DNA of 45,374 nucleotides. Origin: DTFZ01 sp050260375 (GTDB lineage: Bacteria; Bacillota; Clostridia; Christensenellales; SZUA-584). Every line of letters starts with the position of its first letter. Position 1 is the stretch's first letter. Below the pieces are notes generated by a model, which was not told the origin of the DNA, made no database searches, and was given only the letters and a program-made list of their open reading frames with translations. The translations under genes were made by a program, and so were the position numbers. The DNA is taken from positions 1 through 45,374 of the forward strand of contig JBLNCA010000027.1 of assembly GCA_050260375.1 (NCBI GenBank), read 5' to 3'. Shown in pieces: positions 24,088 to 31,756 of the stretch.

Positions 24088-24627
24088 TTAGCGCTTGAAA
24101 GGCATTCCGAGCAGGGAGAGCAATTCCCTTGCTTCCTCGTCCGTCTTAGCGGTTGTGACCATTATTATATCCATGCCGCGTATCTTGTCCACGTTGTCGT
24201 AGACTATCTCGGGAAAGACAAGCTGTTCTTTAAGGCCCAGCGCGAAATTTCCCCTGCCGTCAAAAGACGTATCGGGCACGCCGCGGAAGTCTCTCACGCG
24301 CGGAAGGGCTATGTTCATCAGCCTGTCGGCAAACTCATACATCCTGTCGCCGCGCAGCGTCACCTTTGCGCCTACTTTCATGCCCGCCCTTACCTTGAAG
24401 TTCGCGACGCTCTTTTTGGCTTTCGTCACTACCGGCTTCTGTCCCGTGATAACCGTAAGATCCGCAACCGCCGATTCCAACCCTTTGGGGTTGTCCTTCG
24501 TGTCTCCGAGTCCCATGTTTATCACTATTTTTTCAAGTTTGGGGACCTGCATTATATTCTTATAATTAAACTTTTTCATCAGCGCCGGAACCACTTCGCT
24601 GACATAAGCATCCTTTAGCCTAGGCAT
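24088..24627 (-). CDS. rplE: 50S ribosomal protein uL5
   Basis: This 179-residue 5S rRNA-binding protein contacts P-site tRNA. Conserved parts are VPKLEKIVINMGLG, TGQKPVVTKAKKSVANFK and the C-terminal GMDIIMVTTAKTDEEARELL. It lies 13 nt after rplX. Length is typical. Confidence 0.97.
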   Translation of the reverse strand: MPRLKDAYVSEVVPALMKKFNYKNIMQVPKLEKIVINMGLGDTKDNPKGLESAVADLTVITGQKPVVTKAKKSVANFKVRAGMKVGAKVTLRGDRMYEFADRLMNIALPRVRDFRGVPDTSFDGRGNFALGLKEQLVFPEIVYDNVDKIRGMDIIMVTTAKTDEEARELLSLLGMPFKR

Positions 24628-24640
24628 CAGTCAATCCTCC

Positions 24641-24964
24641 CTATTTCTCGAACAGCGCGCCGCACTTCTTGCATACGCGCACCTTGTCGCCGTTCTCCAG
24701 CACCTTGAAAGCTATGCGCGTAGCTTCGTTGCATTTGCCGCACAAAAGCATGACTTTGCTTGCGTAAATGGGGGCTTCCTGATGGATTATGCCGCCAAGA
24801 TTGCCCTGGCCTTTGGGCTTTTGGTGCTTTGTCACCATGTTTACCTTCTCGACCACTACCTTGCGCTCGGAAGGATACGCAACCAGTACTTTGCCCTTTT
24901 TGCCCTTATCCTTGCCGGATATAACGACGACTCTATCGTCTTTTTTTATATGCATTCTTGCCAT
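24641..24964 (-). CDS. rplX: 50S ribosomal protein uL24
   Basis: This 107-residue protein has an N-terminal KOW domain (RVVVISGKDKGKKGKVL) and a C-terminal segment with two Cys-x2-Cys pairs (CGKC ... CKKC), so a zinc ribbon is likely. It starts assembly of the 50S subunit near the tunnel exit. It lies 14 nt after rplN. ATG 24964 has an AAGGTAGG ribosome site. Confidence 0.96.
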   Translation of the reverse strand: MARMHIKKDDRVVVISGKDKGKKGKVLVAYPSERKVVVEKVNMVTKHQKPKGQGNLGGIIHQEAPIYASKVMLLCGKCNEATRIAFKVLENGDKVRVCKKCGALFEK

Positions 24965-24978
24965 ATCAGCCTACCTTC

Positions 24979-25347
24979 CTACAGCACTTCAGGCGCGAGG
25001 GAGATGATCTTCATATATTCCTTTTCCCTCAGTTCCCTTGCCACAGGCCCGAATATACGCGTGCCTTTGGGCTGTTTCTGCGTATCTATTATGACCGCCG
25101 CGTTGTCGTCAAATTTGATGTAAGAACCGTCAGGGCGCCTTATGCCCGCAACGCTTCTCACTATGACGGCGCGGACGACGTCCTTCTTTTTGACAACTCC
25201 GCCCGGAGTCGCCGATTTAACCGACGCGATTATAACGTCTCCTATATTTGCAGTGACCCGTTTCGAACCGCCGAGCACCTTGATGCACTGTATCTCCTTG
25301 GCGCCCGAGTTGTCGGCCACTTTCAGGTATGTTTGCGCTTGTATCAT
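24979..25347 (-). CDS. rplN: 50S ribosomal protein uL14
   Basis: This 122-residue protein starts MIQAQTYLKVADNSGAKE and has the conserved FDDNAAVIID and GTRIFGPVARELREK segments. It forms intersubunit bridges and the RsfS-binding surface. It follows rpsQ by 26 nt. Length is the universal 122. Confidence 0.98.
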   Translation of the reverse strand: MIQAQTYLKVADNSGAKEIQCIKVLGGSKRVTANIGDVIIASVKSATPGGVVKKKDVVRAVIVRSVAGIRRPDGSYIKFDDNAAVIIDTQKQPKGTRIFGPVARELREKEYMKIISLAPEVL

Positions 25348-25373
25348 GTCACGCCTCCCTAAATACTCATTGG

Positions 25374-25631
25374 CTACTTGGCGGCCTCAACAACCTCTAC
25401 AAGTCTCCATCTCTTGTCTTTGCTCAAAGGACGGGTTTCGGTAATAAGCACCTTGTCTCCGACCTTGGCTTTGTTCTCTTCGTCATGAACCTTATATTTC
25501 TTAGTATAATTCACGATCTTGCCATAAAGCGGATGTTTCGCCTTGCGGACTATTGCGACCACAATGGTCTTCTGCATCTTATCGCTAACGACAATACCGA
25601 CTCTTGTTTTACGGATTCCTCTTTCTGACAT
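25374..25631 (-). CDS. rpsQ: 30S ribosomal protein uS17
   Basis: This 85-residue OB-fold protein has RKTRVGIVVSDKMQKTIVV, YKVHDEENKAKVGDKV and the TRPLSKDKRWRLVEV end. It binds helix 11 of 16S rRNA. It lies 12 nt after rpmC. Length is typical. Confidence 0.97.
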   Translation of the reverse strand: MSERGIRKTRVGIVVSDKMQKTIVVAIVRKAKHPLYGKIVNYTKKYKVHDEENKAKVGDKVLITETRPLSKDKRWRLVEVVEAAK

Positions 25632-25643
25632 AAGCTTTTCTCC

Positions 25644-25850
25644 TTAGCTCTGCATAGCGCTCTTCAGTTCGCGCTCCCTTAAGATCGTCTTGACGCGTGC
25701 TATATCCTTCTTGGTCTTCCTGATTACCATCACATCGCCAAGCTGCCCCGTTGCGCTCTGAAAACGCAGATTAAAGAGCTCCTGCTTTAAATTCTTAAGC
25801 TGCTCAGTCAGCTCGTCATTTGTCATCTCGTGCAGTTTGCTAGCTTTCAA
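25644..25850 (-). CDS. rpmC: 50S ribosomal protein uL29
   Basis: This 68-residue two-helix protein starts at TTG 25850 (MKASKLHEMTNDELTEQL) and has the conserved ELFNLRFQSATGQL and IRKTKKDIARVKTILRERE. It serves as part of the tunnel-exit docking site for trigger factor and SRP. The TTG overlaps the rplP stop by 11 nt and gives the family's length. A longer frame back to 25943 runs inside rplP and is not supported. Confidence 0.93.
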   Translation of the reverse strand: MKASKLHEMTNDELTEQLKNLKQELFNLRFQSATGQLGDVMVIRKTKKDIARVKTILRERELKSAMQS

Positions 25851-26352
25851 CCTGCTCACCACCTGTTCCTTCTTCGAGTTCAGCCTCCTGCGGCTGCTCC
25901 TCATGAGACTTGAACGACATCTTCGAGAACGCTTCTGCGTCAAAGGCTTCGTTCTTCACTATCTTGCATTTTATCGGCAGCTTGTATGCCGCGAGCCGGA
26001 GCGCTTCCCTTGCCTGTTCCTCGGCGACGCCCGCTATCTCGAACATTATCCTGCCGGGCTTTACTACCGCCACCCAGTATTCGGGAGAGCCTTTGCCGCT
26101 TCCCATGCGGGTTTCGGCGGGTTTCTCCGTTACCGGCTTGTGCGGGAATATCTTTATCCAGACGTGCCCACCCCTCTTTATATATCTTGTCATCGCGATA
26201 CGAGCCGCCTCAATCTGGTTGCTCGTTATCCATGCGGGCTCCAGAGCTTCAAGGCCATATTCGCCGTAAGTAATTGCGTTGCCCTTGTTGGCTCTGCCCT
26301 TCATGCGGCCGCGGTGAACTCTTCTGTACTTAACCCTTTTTGGCATTAACAT
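25840..26352 (-). CDS. rplP: 50S ribosomal protein uL16 with acidic C-terminal tail
   Basis: This 170-residue protein starts MLMPKRVKYRRVHRGRMKG, has the GSGKGSPEYWVAVVKPG loop that reaches the A-site tRNA, and its usual end ALRLAAYKLPIKCKIVK. The common length is about 144. Here about 26-30 residues follow, Glu/Gln-rich (EEQPQEAELEEGTGGEQ). I chose ATG 26352, 8 nt after a GGAGG site; it overlaps rpsC by 23 nt. Upstream in-frame codons to 26412 lie inside rpsC and are not supported. Confidence 0.95.
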   Translation of the reverse strand: MLMPKRVKYRRVHRGRMKGRANKGNAITYGEYGLEALEPAWITSNQIEAARIAMTRYIKRGGHVWIKIFPHKPVTEKPAETRMGSGKGSPEYWVAVVKPGRIMFEIAGVAEEQAREALRLAAYKLPIKCKIVKNEAFDAEAFSKMSFKSHEEQPQEAELEEGTGGEQVES

Positions 26353-27034
26353 TTTTGCTGCCTCCTTCCGGCGCTGCTGCGGTCTTGAACTTATCCCGGA
26401 GCGGGTTTCCAAATATCTCGCCTTTATATATCCAGACTTTGCAGCCTATCTTTCCGTATGTCGTGCTCGCTTCCGCGAAACCGTAATCGATGTCCGCCCT
26501 TATCGTCTGCAGCGGTATCGACCCTTCGTGATATTTCTCGCTTCTGGCGATTTCAGCGCCGCCGAGGCGTCCCGAGCACATCGTCTTTATGCCGAACGCT
26601 CCGCTCTTCATCGCGCGGCTTATGCACTGCTTCATCGCGCGGCGAAAAGATATACGCCTCTCGAGCTGCTGGGCAATGTTTTCCGCAACAAGCTGCGCCT
26701 CAATGTCGGGGCGCTTTATCTCGATGATGTTGAGTATTACGTTCTTGCCCGTCTGCTGCGAGAGCTGTTTTTTAAGGACTTCCACGCCCTGTCCGCCCTT
26801 GCCTATGACTATGCCCGGCTTGGCGGTATATATGTTGACGGACAGCTTGTTGGCCGCTCTTTCCGTTTCTATCTTTGAAATGCCGGCGGCAAATAGCTGC
26901 TTTTTAAGCTGCTTCCTTATTTCGTTGTCTTCTTTGATGTTGGCAGCAAAATCGCCTTTCTTTGCAAACCAACGAGCATTCCAGTCTTTGATTACGCCTA
27001 CGCGCATCCCGTGGGGATTGACTTTCTGGCCCAT
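26330..27034 (-). CDS. rpsC: 30S ribosomal protein uS3
   Basis: This 234-residue protein has a KH type 2 domain (VIGKGGQGVEVLKKQL) and the C-terminal S3 domain (ISRAMKSGAFGIKTMCSGRLGGAEIARSE split by a short loop). It forms part of the mRNA entry helicase with uS4 and uS5. It follows rplV by 1 nt. Length is normal. Confidence 0.97.
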   Translation of the reverse strand: MGQKVNPHGMRVGVIKDWNARWFAKKGDFAANIKEDNEIRKQLKKQLFAAGISKIETERAANKLSVNIYTAKPGIVIGKGGQGVEVLKKQLSQQTGKNVILNIIEIKRPDIEAQLVAENIAQQLERRISFRRAMKQCISRAMKSGAFGIKTMCSGRLGGAEIARSEKYHEGSIPLQTIRADIDYGFAEASTTYGKIGCKVWIYKGEIFGNPLRDKFKTAAAPEGGSKNVNAKKG

Positions 27035-27035
27035 A

Positions 27036-27428
27036 CTATTCCTCCTTAGCCTTATCGAGTATCACGGTAACATGGCTCGTTCTCTTGCGTATCCTGTAAG
27101 CCCGTCCCTGAGCTCTAGGCCTTATGCGCTTCAATGTGGGACCCTGGTCCGCATACGCTTCGGCTACAATAAGGTCGTCGCGCAGCAGCCCCAAGTTGTT
27201 TTCCGCATTCGCTACCGCCGAGTTCAGTACTTTTTCTACCACCGGGCCTGCCGCTTTCGGCGTGTTCTTAAGCAGCGCCGTTGCTTCCGCAACGCTCTTG
27301 CCGCGTATAAGAGCGGCTATCTGGCCGAGCTTCGTCGAGGACATGCGTATGTACCTCGCACGCGCCCTGGGCCTTTTATCAGCTTCCTGCTGTCTTTTTT
27401 GAGATTTTTCTCTCTGTCGGGTTGCCAT
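27036..27428 (-). CDS. rplV: 50S ribosomal protein uL22
   Basis: This 130-residue protein lines the peptide exit tunnel. It reads RARARYIRMSSTKLGQIAAL, then NSAVANAENN and KRIRPRAQGRAYRIRKRTSH, which is the tunnel-loop region. The first 18 residues are a basic glutamine-rich extension (ATRQREKSQKRQQEADK). A 93-nt gap with alternative hairpins separates it from rpsS. Confidence 0.97.
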   Translation of the reverse strand: MATRQREKSQKRQQEADKRPRARARYIRMSSTKLGQIAALIRGKSVAEATALLKNTPKAAGPVVEKVLNSAVANAENNLGLLRDDLIVAEAYADQGPTLKRIRPRAQGRAYRIRKRTSHVTVILDKAKEE

Positions 27429-27452
27429 TTGCCTAACTCCTCTCTATAACAG

Positions 27453-27501
27453 CCCCAAACACCAGTGGAGCTCGTTTGGGGACCCTTGCATAGCCCCAAA
27501 A
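27453..27501 (-). promoter_or_regulatory. Alternative-pairing RNA element between rpsS and rplV
   Basis: In the transcript TTTGGGG (27494-27500) can pair with CCCCAAA (27475-27481). The same CCCCAAAC can instead pair with GTTTGGGG (27453-27460). The two hairpins exclude each other. No U-run follows, so control of translation or RNA processing is more likely than termination. Confidence 0.45.
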
Positions 27502-27521
27502 GTCACGTTCTCCCTCCGGAC

Positions 27522-27800
27522 CTATTTGGAGCCGGACTTTTTATCGCCCGCGTGTCCGCGGAAAGTCCTTGTCGGGGCGAACTCGCCAAGCTTGTGCCCC
27601 ACCATGTCCTCCGTCAAATATACAGGAACGAACTTCCTGCCGTCATGTACGGCCAGCGTGTGGCCTACCATGTCCGGGAATATGGTCGAAGCCCTCGACC
27701 ATGTTTTAATCACTTTCTTTTCGTTCTTCTCGTTCATCTCGCGAATCTTATTAAGAAGCCTCTCGTTGACATACGGTCCTTTTTTAACCGATCTGCTCAT
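27522..27800 (-). CDS. rpsS: 30S ribosomal protein uS19
   Basis: This 92-residue head protein starts MSRSVKKGPYVNERLLNKI at ATG 27800 behind GGAGAAAATAT, and has STIFPDMVGHTLAVHDGRK and GEFAPTRTFRGHAGDKK. A longer frame to 27821 adds seven residues without a ribosome site. It follows rplB by about 48 nt. Confidence 0.96.
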   Translation of the reverse strand: MSRSVKKGPYVNERLLNKIREMNEKNEKKVIKTWSRASTIFPDMVGHTLAVHDGRKFVPVYLTEDMVGHKLGEFAPTRTFRGHAGDKKSGSK

Positions 27801-27848
27801 ATATTTTCTCCTTACTTTCACACAAAAAGCTTTAACTTTTTGTCCTGG

Positions 27849-28679
27849 TTAGTTGCCCCTGCGGTGGACGATATATTTGCTCGAAGGATTCTTCTTCTTA
27901 CGCGTCTTGTATCCGAGCGCAGGCTTGCCCCACGGAGTCAGCGGCCCCGGGCGTCCGATAGGCGATTTGCCTTCGCCGCCGCCGTGCGGATGGTCCACCG
28001 GGTTCATTACCGAACCTCTTACCGTCGGCCTTATGCCCATATGGCGCTTCCTGCCCGCTTTTCCTAAGTTGATAATCTCCTGGTCTATGTTGCCTACCTG
28101 GCCTATCGTCGCCCTGCATTCCAATAGCACCATGCGCACTTCGCCCGACGGGAGCCTGAGCTGCGCGTAAGCGCCTTCTTTGGCCATAAGCTGCGCCGCG
28201 TTGCCCGCCGCGCGCACCATCTGCCCGCCCCTGCCCGGCTTGAGCTCAATGTTGTGCACGAGCGTTCCTAACGGTATATCCTTTAAATACAGCGTGTTGC
28301 CCGGCTTTATGTCGGCGTTCTCGCCCGACATAACCGTGTCGCCCACTGCAAGCCCCAAAGGAGCTATTATATATCTCTTTTCGCCGTCCTCGTAATTAAG
28401 CAGCGCAATGTTAGCAGTCCTGTTGGGATCGTATTCTATCGTTGCGACTTTGGCAGGTATGCCGTCCTTATCGCGCTTGAAATCTATTATCCTGTACTTT
28501 CTCTTTACGCCGCCGCCCCTGTGGCGCACCGTTATCCTGCCCTGTGCGTTGCGGCCAGCCGTCTTCTTAACCGTTTCAAGAAGCGACTTTTCGGGCGCCG
28601 TGCATGTGATCTCCTCAAACGTCGAGACTGTCATACCGCGTCTGCCCGGTGAGGTCGGTTTATACTTCTTAATCGCCAT
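27849..28679 (-). CDS. rplB: 50S ribosomal protein uL2
   Basis: This 276-residue protein lies near the peptidyl transferase centre. It has an OB/SH3 core (GRITVRHRGGGVKRKYRIID), GGQMVRAAGNAAQLMAKEG and the C-terminal extension SVMNPVDHPHGGGEGK with the conserved His. Length is normal. It follows rplW by 18 nt. Confidence 0.98.
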   Translation of the reverse strand: MAIKKYKPTSPGRRGMTVSTFEEITCTAPEKSLLETVKKTAGRNAQGRITVRHRGGGVKRKYRIIDFKRDKDGIPAKVATIEYDPNRTANIALLNYEDGEKRYIIAPLGLAVGDTVMSGENADIKPGNTLYLKDIPLGTLVHNIELKPGRGGQMVRAAGNAAQLMAKEGAYAQLRLPSGEVRMVLLECRATIGQVGNIDQEIINLGKAGRKRHMGIRPTVRGSVMNPVDHPHGGGEGKSPIGRPGPLTPWGKPALGYKTRKKKNPSSKYIVHRRGN

Positions 28680-28697
28680 GCTGCTTTCCTCCTAACA

Positions 28698-28991
28698 CTA
28701 CTGCGACAGAGAATCGAAGAATTCTATCGTCTTCGAATCTTTTGTCAGCGTCACGAACGCTTTCTTGTATTCAGGCCTTCTGCCCGAAGTGTAGCCCTGA
28801 CGCTTTACCTTACCCATCTGGCGCAGGGTGTTCACCTTGCTCACCTTGACGCCGAATATCTCTTCAACCGCTTTTTTAACTTCGGTCTTATTAGCTCTTA
28901 TATCCACCATGAAAGTGTACTTTTTGGCCGCTAAATCGTCATAGCTTTTTTCGGTCAATATCGGCTTTATAATGATGTCTCTCGCTTCCAT
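28698..28991 (-). CDS. rplW: 50S ribosomal protein uL23
   Basis: This 97-residue protein has IIKPILTEKSYDDLAAKKYT and ANKTEVKKAVEEIFGVKVSK. It forms the tunnel-exit site for SRP and trigger factor. Its first base overlaps the end of rplD (28991), so the pair is coupled. Length is typical. Confidence 0.97.
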   Translation of the reverse strand: MEARDIIIKPILTEKSYDDLAAKKYTFMVDIRANKTEVKKAVEEIFGVKVSKVNTLRQMGKVKRQGYTSGRRPEYKKAFVTLTKDSKTIEFFDSLSQ

Positions 28992-29611
28992 TACGCAAAA
29001 ACCTCCTCGACCCTTTTTACGGCGTCTTTCGTTATCACGAGCTTGTCGTAATTCATAATGTCGTATACGTTTATGTTGTCGGCTTCCAGCGTTTTGACGC
29101 CTTTTATGTTATTCGACGCGCGCACGACTTTTTCGTCTTTGCCCGCCGTGACAACGAGCGCCTTGTCCGCTTCAAACTTGCCGAGCACTGCGGCCATAAG
29201 CTTGGTCTTGGGCTCCTCTATCGCGAGGTCTTCAAGCACTATTATGTTCTTTTCGTTTACCTTCATCGAAAGAGCGCTCTGTATTGCTGCTCTGCGCATC
29301 TTCTTGTTGACTTTCTGCGTATAGTCCCTCGGCTTAACCGCGAATATCATGCCGCCCTTTCTCCATATCGGCGAACGCGTTGAGCCGGCTCTTGCGCGGC
29401 CCGTGCCTTTCTGCCTCCACGGCTTGATGCCGCCGCCGCTTACTTCGGCTCTCGTAAGCGCGCTCTGCGTGCCCTGACGCCTGTTCGCAAGCTGCGCCAC
29501 TACCACCTGGTGAATGGCAGCTTCGTTGACTTCTACGCCGAACACTTCGTCTTTTAAGTTTATTTCACCGGCTTGCGTGCCGTCTTTTTTAAATACCGCT
29601 ACTTTGGGCAT
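28991..29611 (-). CDS. rplD: 50S ribosomal protein uL4
   Basis: This 206-residue protein reaches the exit tunnel by an extended loop (ALTRAEVSGGGIKPWRQKGTG, RAGSTRSPIWRKGG). In several bacteria uL4 represses the S10 operon by binding its leader; the structured leader upstream of rpsJ is compatible with that, but not proof. It follows rplC by 50 nt. Length is typical. Confidence 0.97.
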   Translation of the reverse strand: MPKVAVFKKDGTQAGEINLKDEVFGVEVNEAAIHQVVVAQLANRRQGTQSALTRAEVSGGGIKPWRQKGTGRARAGSTRSPIWRKGGMIFAVKPRDYTQKVNKKMRRAAIQSALSMKVNEKNIIVLEDLAIEEPKTKLMAAVLGKFEADKALVVTAGKDEKVVRASNNIKGVKTLEADNINVYDIMNYDKLVITKDAVKRVEEVFA

Positions 29612-29661
29612 TCGTTCTCACTCCTTTTCTTTGGCCACTTAAACCTTTGGTTTTTTGGGCA

Positions 29662-30294
29662 TTAAGCTTGCTTTACGGCTTTCGTGATAGAGAGCAGTCC
29701 GCCCCGGGCGCCCGGAACAGCGCCCTTTATAAGCAGAACGTTCTTGTCAACGTCTACCCCGACCACTTCAAGGTTCTGAACGGTGACCGTCTCAACGCCC
29801 ATATGCCCCGGCATGGCCTTGCCCTTAATGACCTTCGAAGGGAACGAGCTTGCGCCGCCGCTGCCCGGCCTTCTCTTGCTCTTCGAGCCGTGAGTCATGG
29901 GCCCTCTGTTGCCGCCGTGCCTCTTTATCTTGCCCTGAAAGCCTTTGCCCCTGGATGTGCCCTGAACGTCAACGAAATCGCCCTTTTCGAACACGTCGAC
30001 TTTCAGTTCCTGCCCGAGCTCATAAGAAGCTATATCGTCCACATGATATTCATGAAGGTGCCGCTTTACGGCGACGCCCGCTTTTTTGAAATGCCCCGTC
30101 AGCGGCTTTGTCACGAGCGATTCCCTGATAGCGCCGTACCCTATCTGAATAGCGTTGTATCCGTCCGTTTCGGCTGTCTTCTTCTGCGTAACGACGCACG
30201 GGCCCGCTTCCACCACCGTGACGGGAACCACCGTGCCGTCTTCAAGGAATACTTGCGTCATTCCCAGTTTTTTACCCATTAATGCTTTAACCAT
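29662..30294 (-). CDS. rplC: 50S ribosomal protein uL3
   Basis: This 210-residue early-assembly protein has KALMGKKLGMTQVFLEDG, the RGKGFQGKIKRHGGNRGPMTHGSKS-type W-loop finger (split here around the glycine) and GMPGHMG-like PGHMGVETVTVQNL. It supports the A-site side of the peptidyl transferase centre. It follows rpsJ by 10 nt. Length is typical. Confidence 0.97.
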   Translation of the reverse strand: MVKALMGKKLGMTQVFLEDGTVVPVTVVEAGPCVVTQKKTAETDGYNAIQIGYGAIRESLVTKPLTGHFKKAGVAVKRHLHEYHVDDIASYELGQELKVDVFEKGDFVDVQGTSRGKGFQGKIKRHGGNRGPMTHGSKSKRRPGSGGASSFPSKVIKGKAMPGHMGVETVTVQNLEVVGVDVDKNVLLIKGAVPGARGGLLSITKAVKQA

Positions 30295-30304
30295 TGCTAT
30301 CCTC

Positions 30305-30613
30305 CTAGAGCTTTATCTCTATGTCTACGCCGGAGGGCAAATCAAGCCTCATCAAAGCGTCCGTTGTCTTCGACGTTGCTTCCAGTATATCGATAAGCCT
30401 CTTGTGCGTCTTTATCTCAAACTGTTCCCGCGAATCCTTATACTTGTGCGGGGCGCGCAGTATCGTTACTACTTCCTTCTGCGTCGGCAGCGGTATAGGC
30501 CCCGAGACTTTCGCGCCTGTGCGCTTCGCCGTATCGACGATCTTCATAGCCGACTGGTCGATAAGGTTGTAATCATACGCCTTCAGCTTGATCCTGATCT
30601 TCTGACTACTCAT
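30305..30613 (-). CDS. rpsJ: 30S ribosomal protein uS10
   Basis: This 102-residue head protein is also known as the Nus factor NusE. It reads QKIRIKLKAYDYNLIDQSA, then GPIPLPTQKEVVTILRAPHKYKDSREQFE and HKRLIDI. ATG 30613 has a strong AAGGAGGAG ribosome site; the frame's upstream extension to 30670 lies in the leader and lacks one. It is the first gene of the superoperon, about 250 nt after the promoter. rpsL, rpsG, fusA and tuf are not in the window. Confidence 0.96.
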   Translation of the reverse strand: MSSQKIRIKLKAYDYNLIDQSAMKIVDTAKRTGAKVSGPIPLPTQKEVVTILRAPHKYKDSREQFEIKTHKRLIDILEATSKTTDALMRLDLPSGVDIEIKL

Positions 30614-30867
30614 TTTTCTCCTCCTTACGCTAGCGTCTTTGAGCGCCCTGTTTATGGGGCCTTGCGGCATACACTCAGCCGTGTGTGTCGCTTTTTATTA
30701 TCCGCGGCACTTGCTGTGCCGCTAAAGACGCCGTCCTTATATGATTGGACTCGCAGTCCGCGGAAATTACCCGGAAAGCGCTTTTTTCCGGCAACCTCCC
30801 GCATCGTCGCCTTAAACTTTGCTTTAAGGCTTCAAACCTGCGTTTTGCGCATCATAAAATGCGCAAC
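30614..30867 (-). promoter_or_regulatory. Structured leader RNA of the S10 operon
   Basis: About 250 nt of untranslated leader with many hairpins: TTGCGCAT/ATGCGCAA at the expected 5' end (30845-30866), GCCTTAAA/TTTAAGGC (30809-30830), CCGGAAA/TTTCCGG (30771-30791) and GCGGCAC/GTGCCGC (30704-30722). An 8-bp long-range pairing GCGTCTTT/AAAGACGC (30724-30731 with 30633-30640) closes a multibranch domain just before the rpsJ ribosome site. This fits an autoregulatory S10 leader; the ligand (often L4) is inferred from other bacteria. Confidence 0.7.
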
Positions 30868-30873
30868 GTGAAG

Positions 30874-30902
30874 ATTATATAATAAGCCTTTGTCAAAAGC
30901 AA
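30874..30902 (-). promoter_or_regulatory. Sigma-A promoter of the S10-spc-alpha superoperon
   Basis: On the minus strand TTGCTT (30897-30902), a 17-nt spacer and TATAAT (30874-30879). No other comparably strong promoter was seen down to rplQ, so most of the 31 genes are likely driven from here. Confidence 0.7.
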
Positions 30903-31153
30903 GAGTTTTTTTGTCAAATATGCATAAGTTTTTTATGCCGCGGATATACGGACAAACATACGCGGATTAAGCAAGCATAATGCGCGAAAAACACGCCTTT
31001 ATTTAATGATAAAAAGCACTTTTTACGCTGCTCTCGCGCCGCGTATATATGCCGCCTATATATAATGAAGCAATGACGATATATGCTTATAAGTATGCCG
31101 GCAAAAAAGCTTTAATACCCTACCGCTTATTGCCGCTTACTTACTTATGCGGA
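30903..31153. other. AT-rich spacer without a gene
   Basis: This spacer lies between the S10 promoter and the terminator of the next gene. It is AT-rich, with TATA-like and short alternating runs (for example TATATATAATG near 31062). I see no gene, tRNA or clear repeat in it. It may hold upstream promoter elements for the ribosomal operon. Confidence 0.5.
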
Positions 31154-31154
31154 C

Positions 31155-31178
31155 AAAAAAGCGGCCGTAAGACCGCCT
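31155..31178 (-). terminator. Terminator of the four-cysteine MazG-like gene
   Basis: On the minus strand GCGGTC, loop TTAC, GGCCGC (one G-T pair), then TTTTTT, about 20 nt past the stop at 31198. Confidence 0.8.
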
Positions 31179-31197
31179 TAAATCTTTATGCCAGCAG

Positions 31198-31605
31198 TTA
31201 CTTCAAGCTGTAGCTCCCCAGCGTACTCAATGCCTCTTTCTGCTTGAGTATCACGTCGTAAAGGCTGATATCCAGCGCGTTGCACAGCGCGGCAAGATAA
31301 AACAGCACTCCGCCTATCTCGTCCACCACCGTTGTCAGACAATCCGGGCACAGCTTTCCGCTTACCTGCGTGGACAACAGCCCCTTCAAATCGCTCATGT
31401 TGGCTTCGCCCGGAAACGTCTGCTTCTTTCCCTCGATCTGAATGCATCCGCAATGCGTCACCGCCTTTATCACGCTGCGGTTCACGCGCCCCGCGCTCGT
31501 CTGAATTTTTGAAAGCGTGTCGAGTATGCTCCTGTTCCTGATGAGAAGGTCGCTTACGACGTTCTGAAAATCCTCAATATGGATGTCGTTGATAGAATTG
31601 CCCAT
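31198..31605 (-). CDS. Conserved Clostridia protein, MazG-like with four cysteines
   Basis: This 135-residue protein is of unknown function. The C-terminal helix VVDEIGGVLFYLAALCNALDIS, followed by a helix KQKEALSTLG, resembles the metal-binding helices of MazG-type nucleotide pyrophosphohydrolases (E-x2-D-like DE, LxxLANxLGIS). Two cysteine pairs, C52-G-C54 and C86-x2-C89, could bind metal or an iron-sulfur centre and are not a MazG feature. I recall similar proteins in many Clostridia. It has its own promoter and terminator and no operon partner. A role in nucleotide clean-up is a guess. Confidence 0.7.
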   Translation of the reverse strand: MGNSINDIHIEDFQNVVSDLLIRNRSILDTLSKIQTSAGRVNRSVIKAVTHCGCIQIEGKKQTFPGEANMSDLKGLLSTQVSGKLCPDCLTTVVDEIGGVLFYLAALCNALDISLYDVILKQKEALSTLGSYSLK

Positions 31606-31642
31606 TTTTCGCTCCTCTTGCCTGAACTTAATCCCCGCTTAT

Positions 31643-31670
31643 ATTATATATCGCCTTTTAAGTTTGTCAA
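31643..31670 (-). promoter_or_regulatory. Sigma-A promoter of the MazG-like gene
   Basis: On the minus strand TTGACA (31665-31670), 16-nt spacer, TATAAT (31643-31648), about 38 nt before the ATG. Confidence 0.8.
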
Positions 31671-31756
31671 AGAATGTTTTTTGTCGCATTGTGCTAATAT
31701 TTAACGCCTGCCTCCCGCAGTTTAAGTGCGCCGTTTTGCGGTACTATGGCGCCTTA

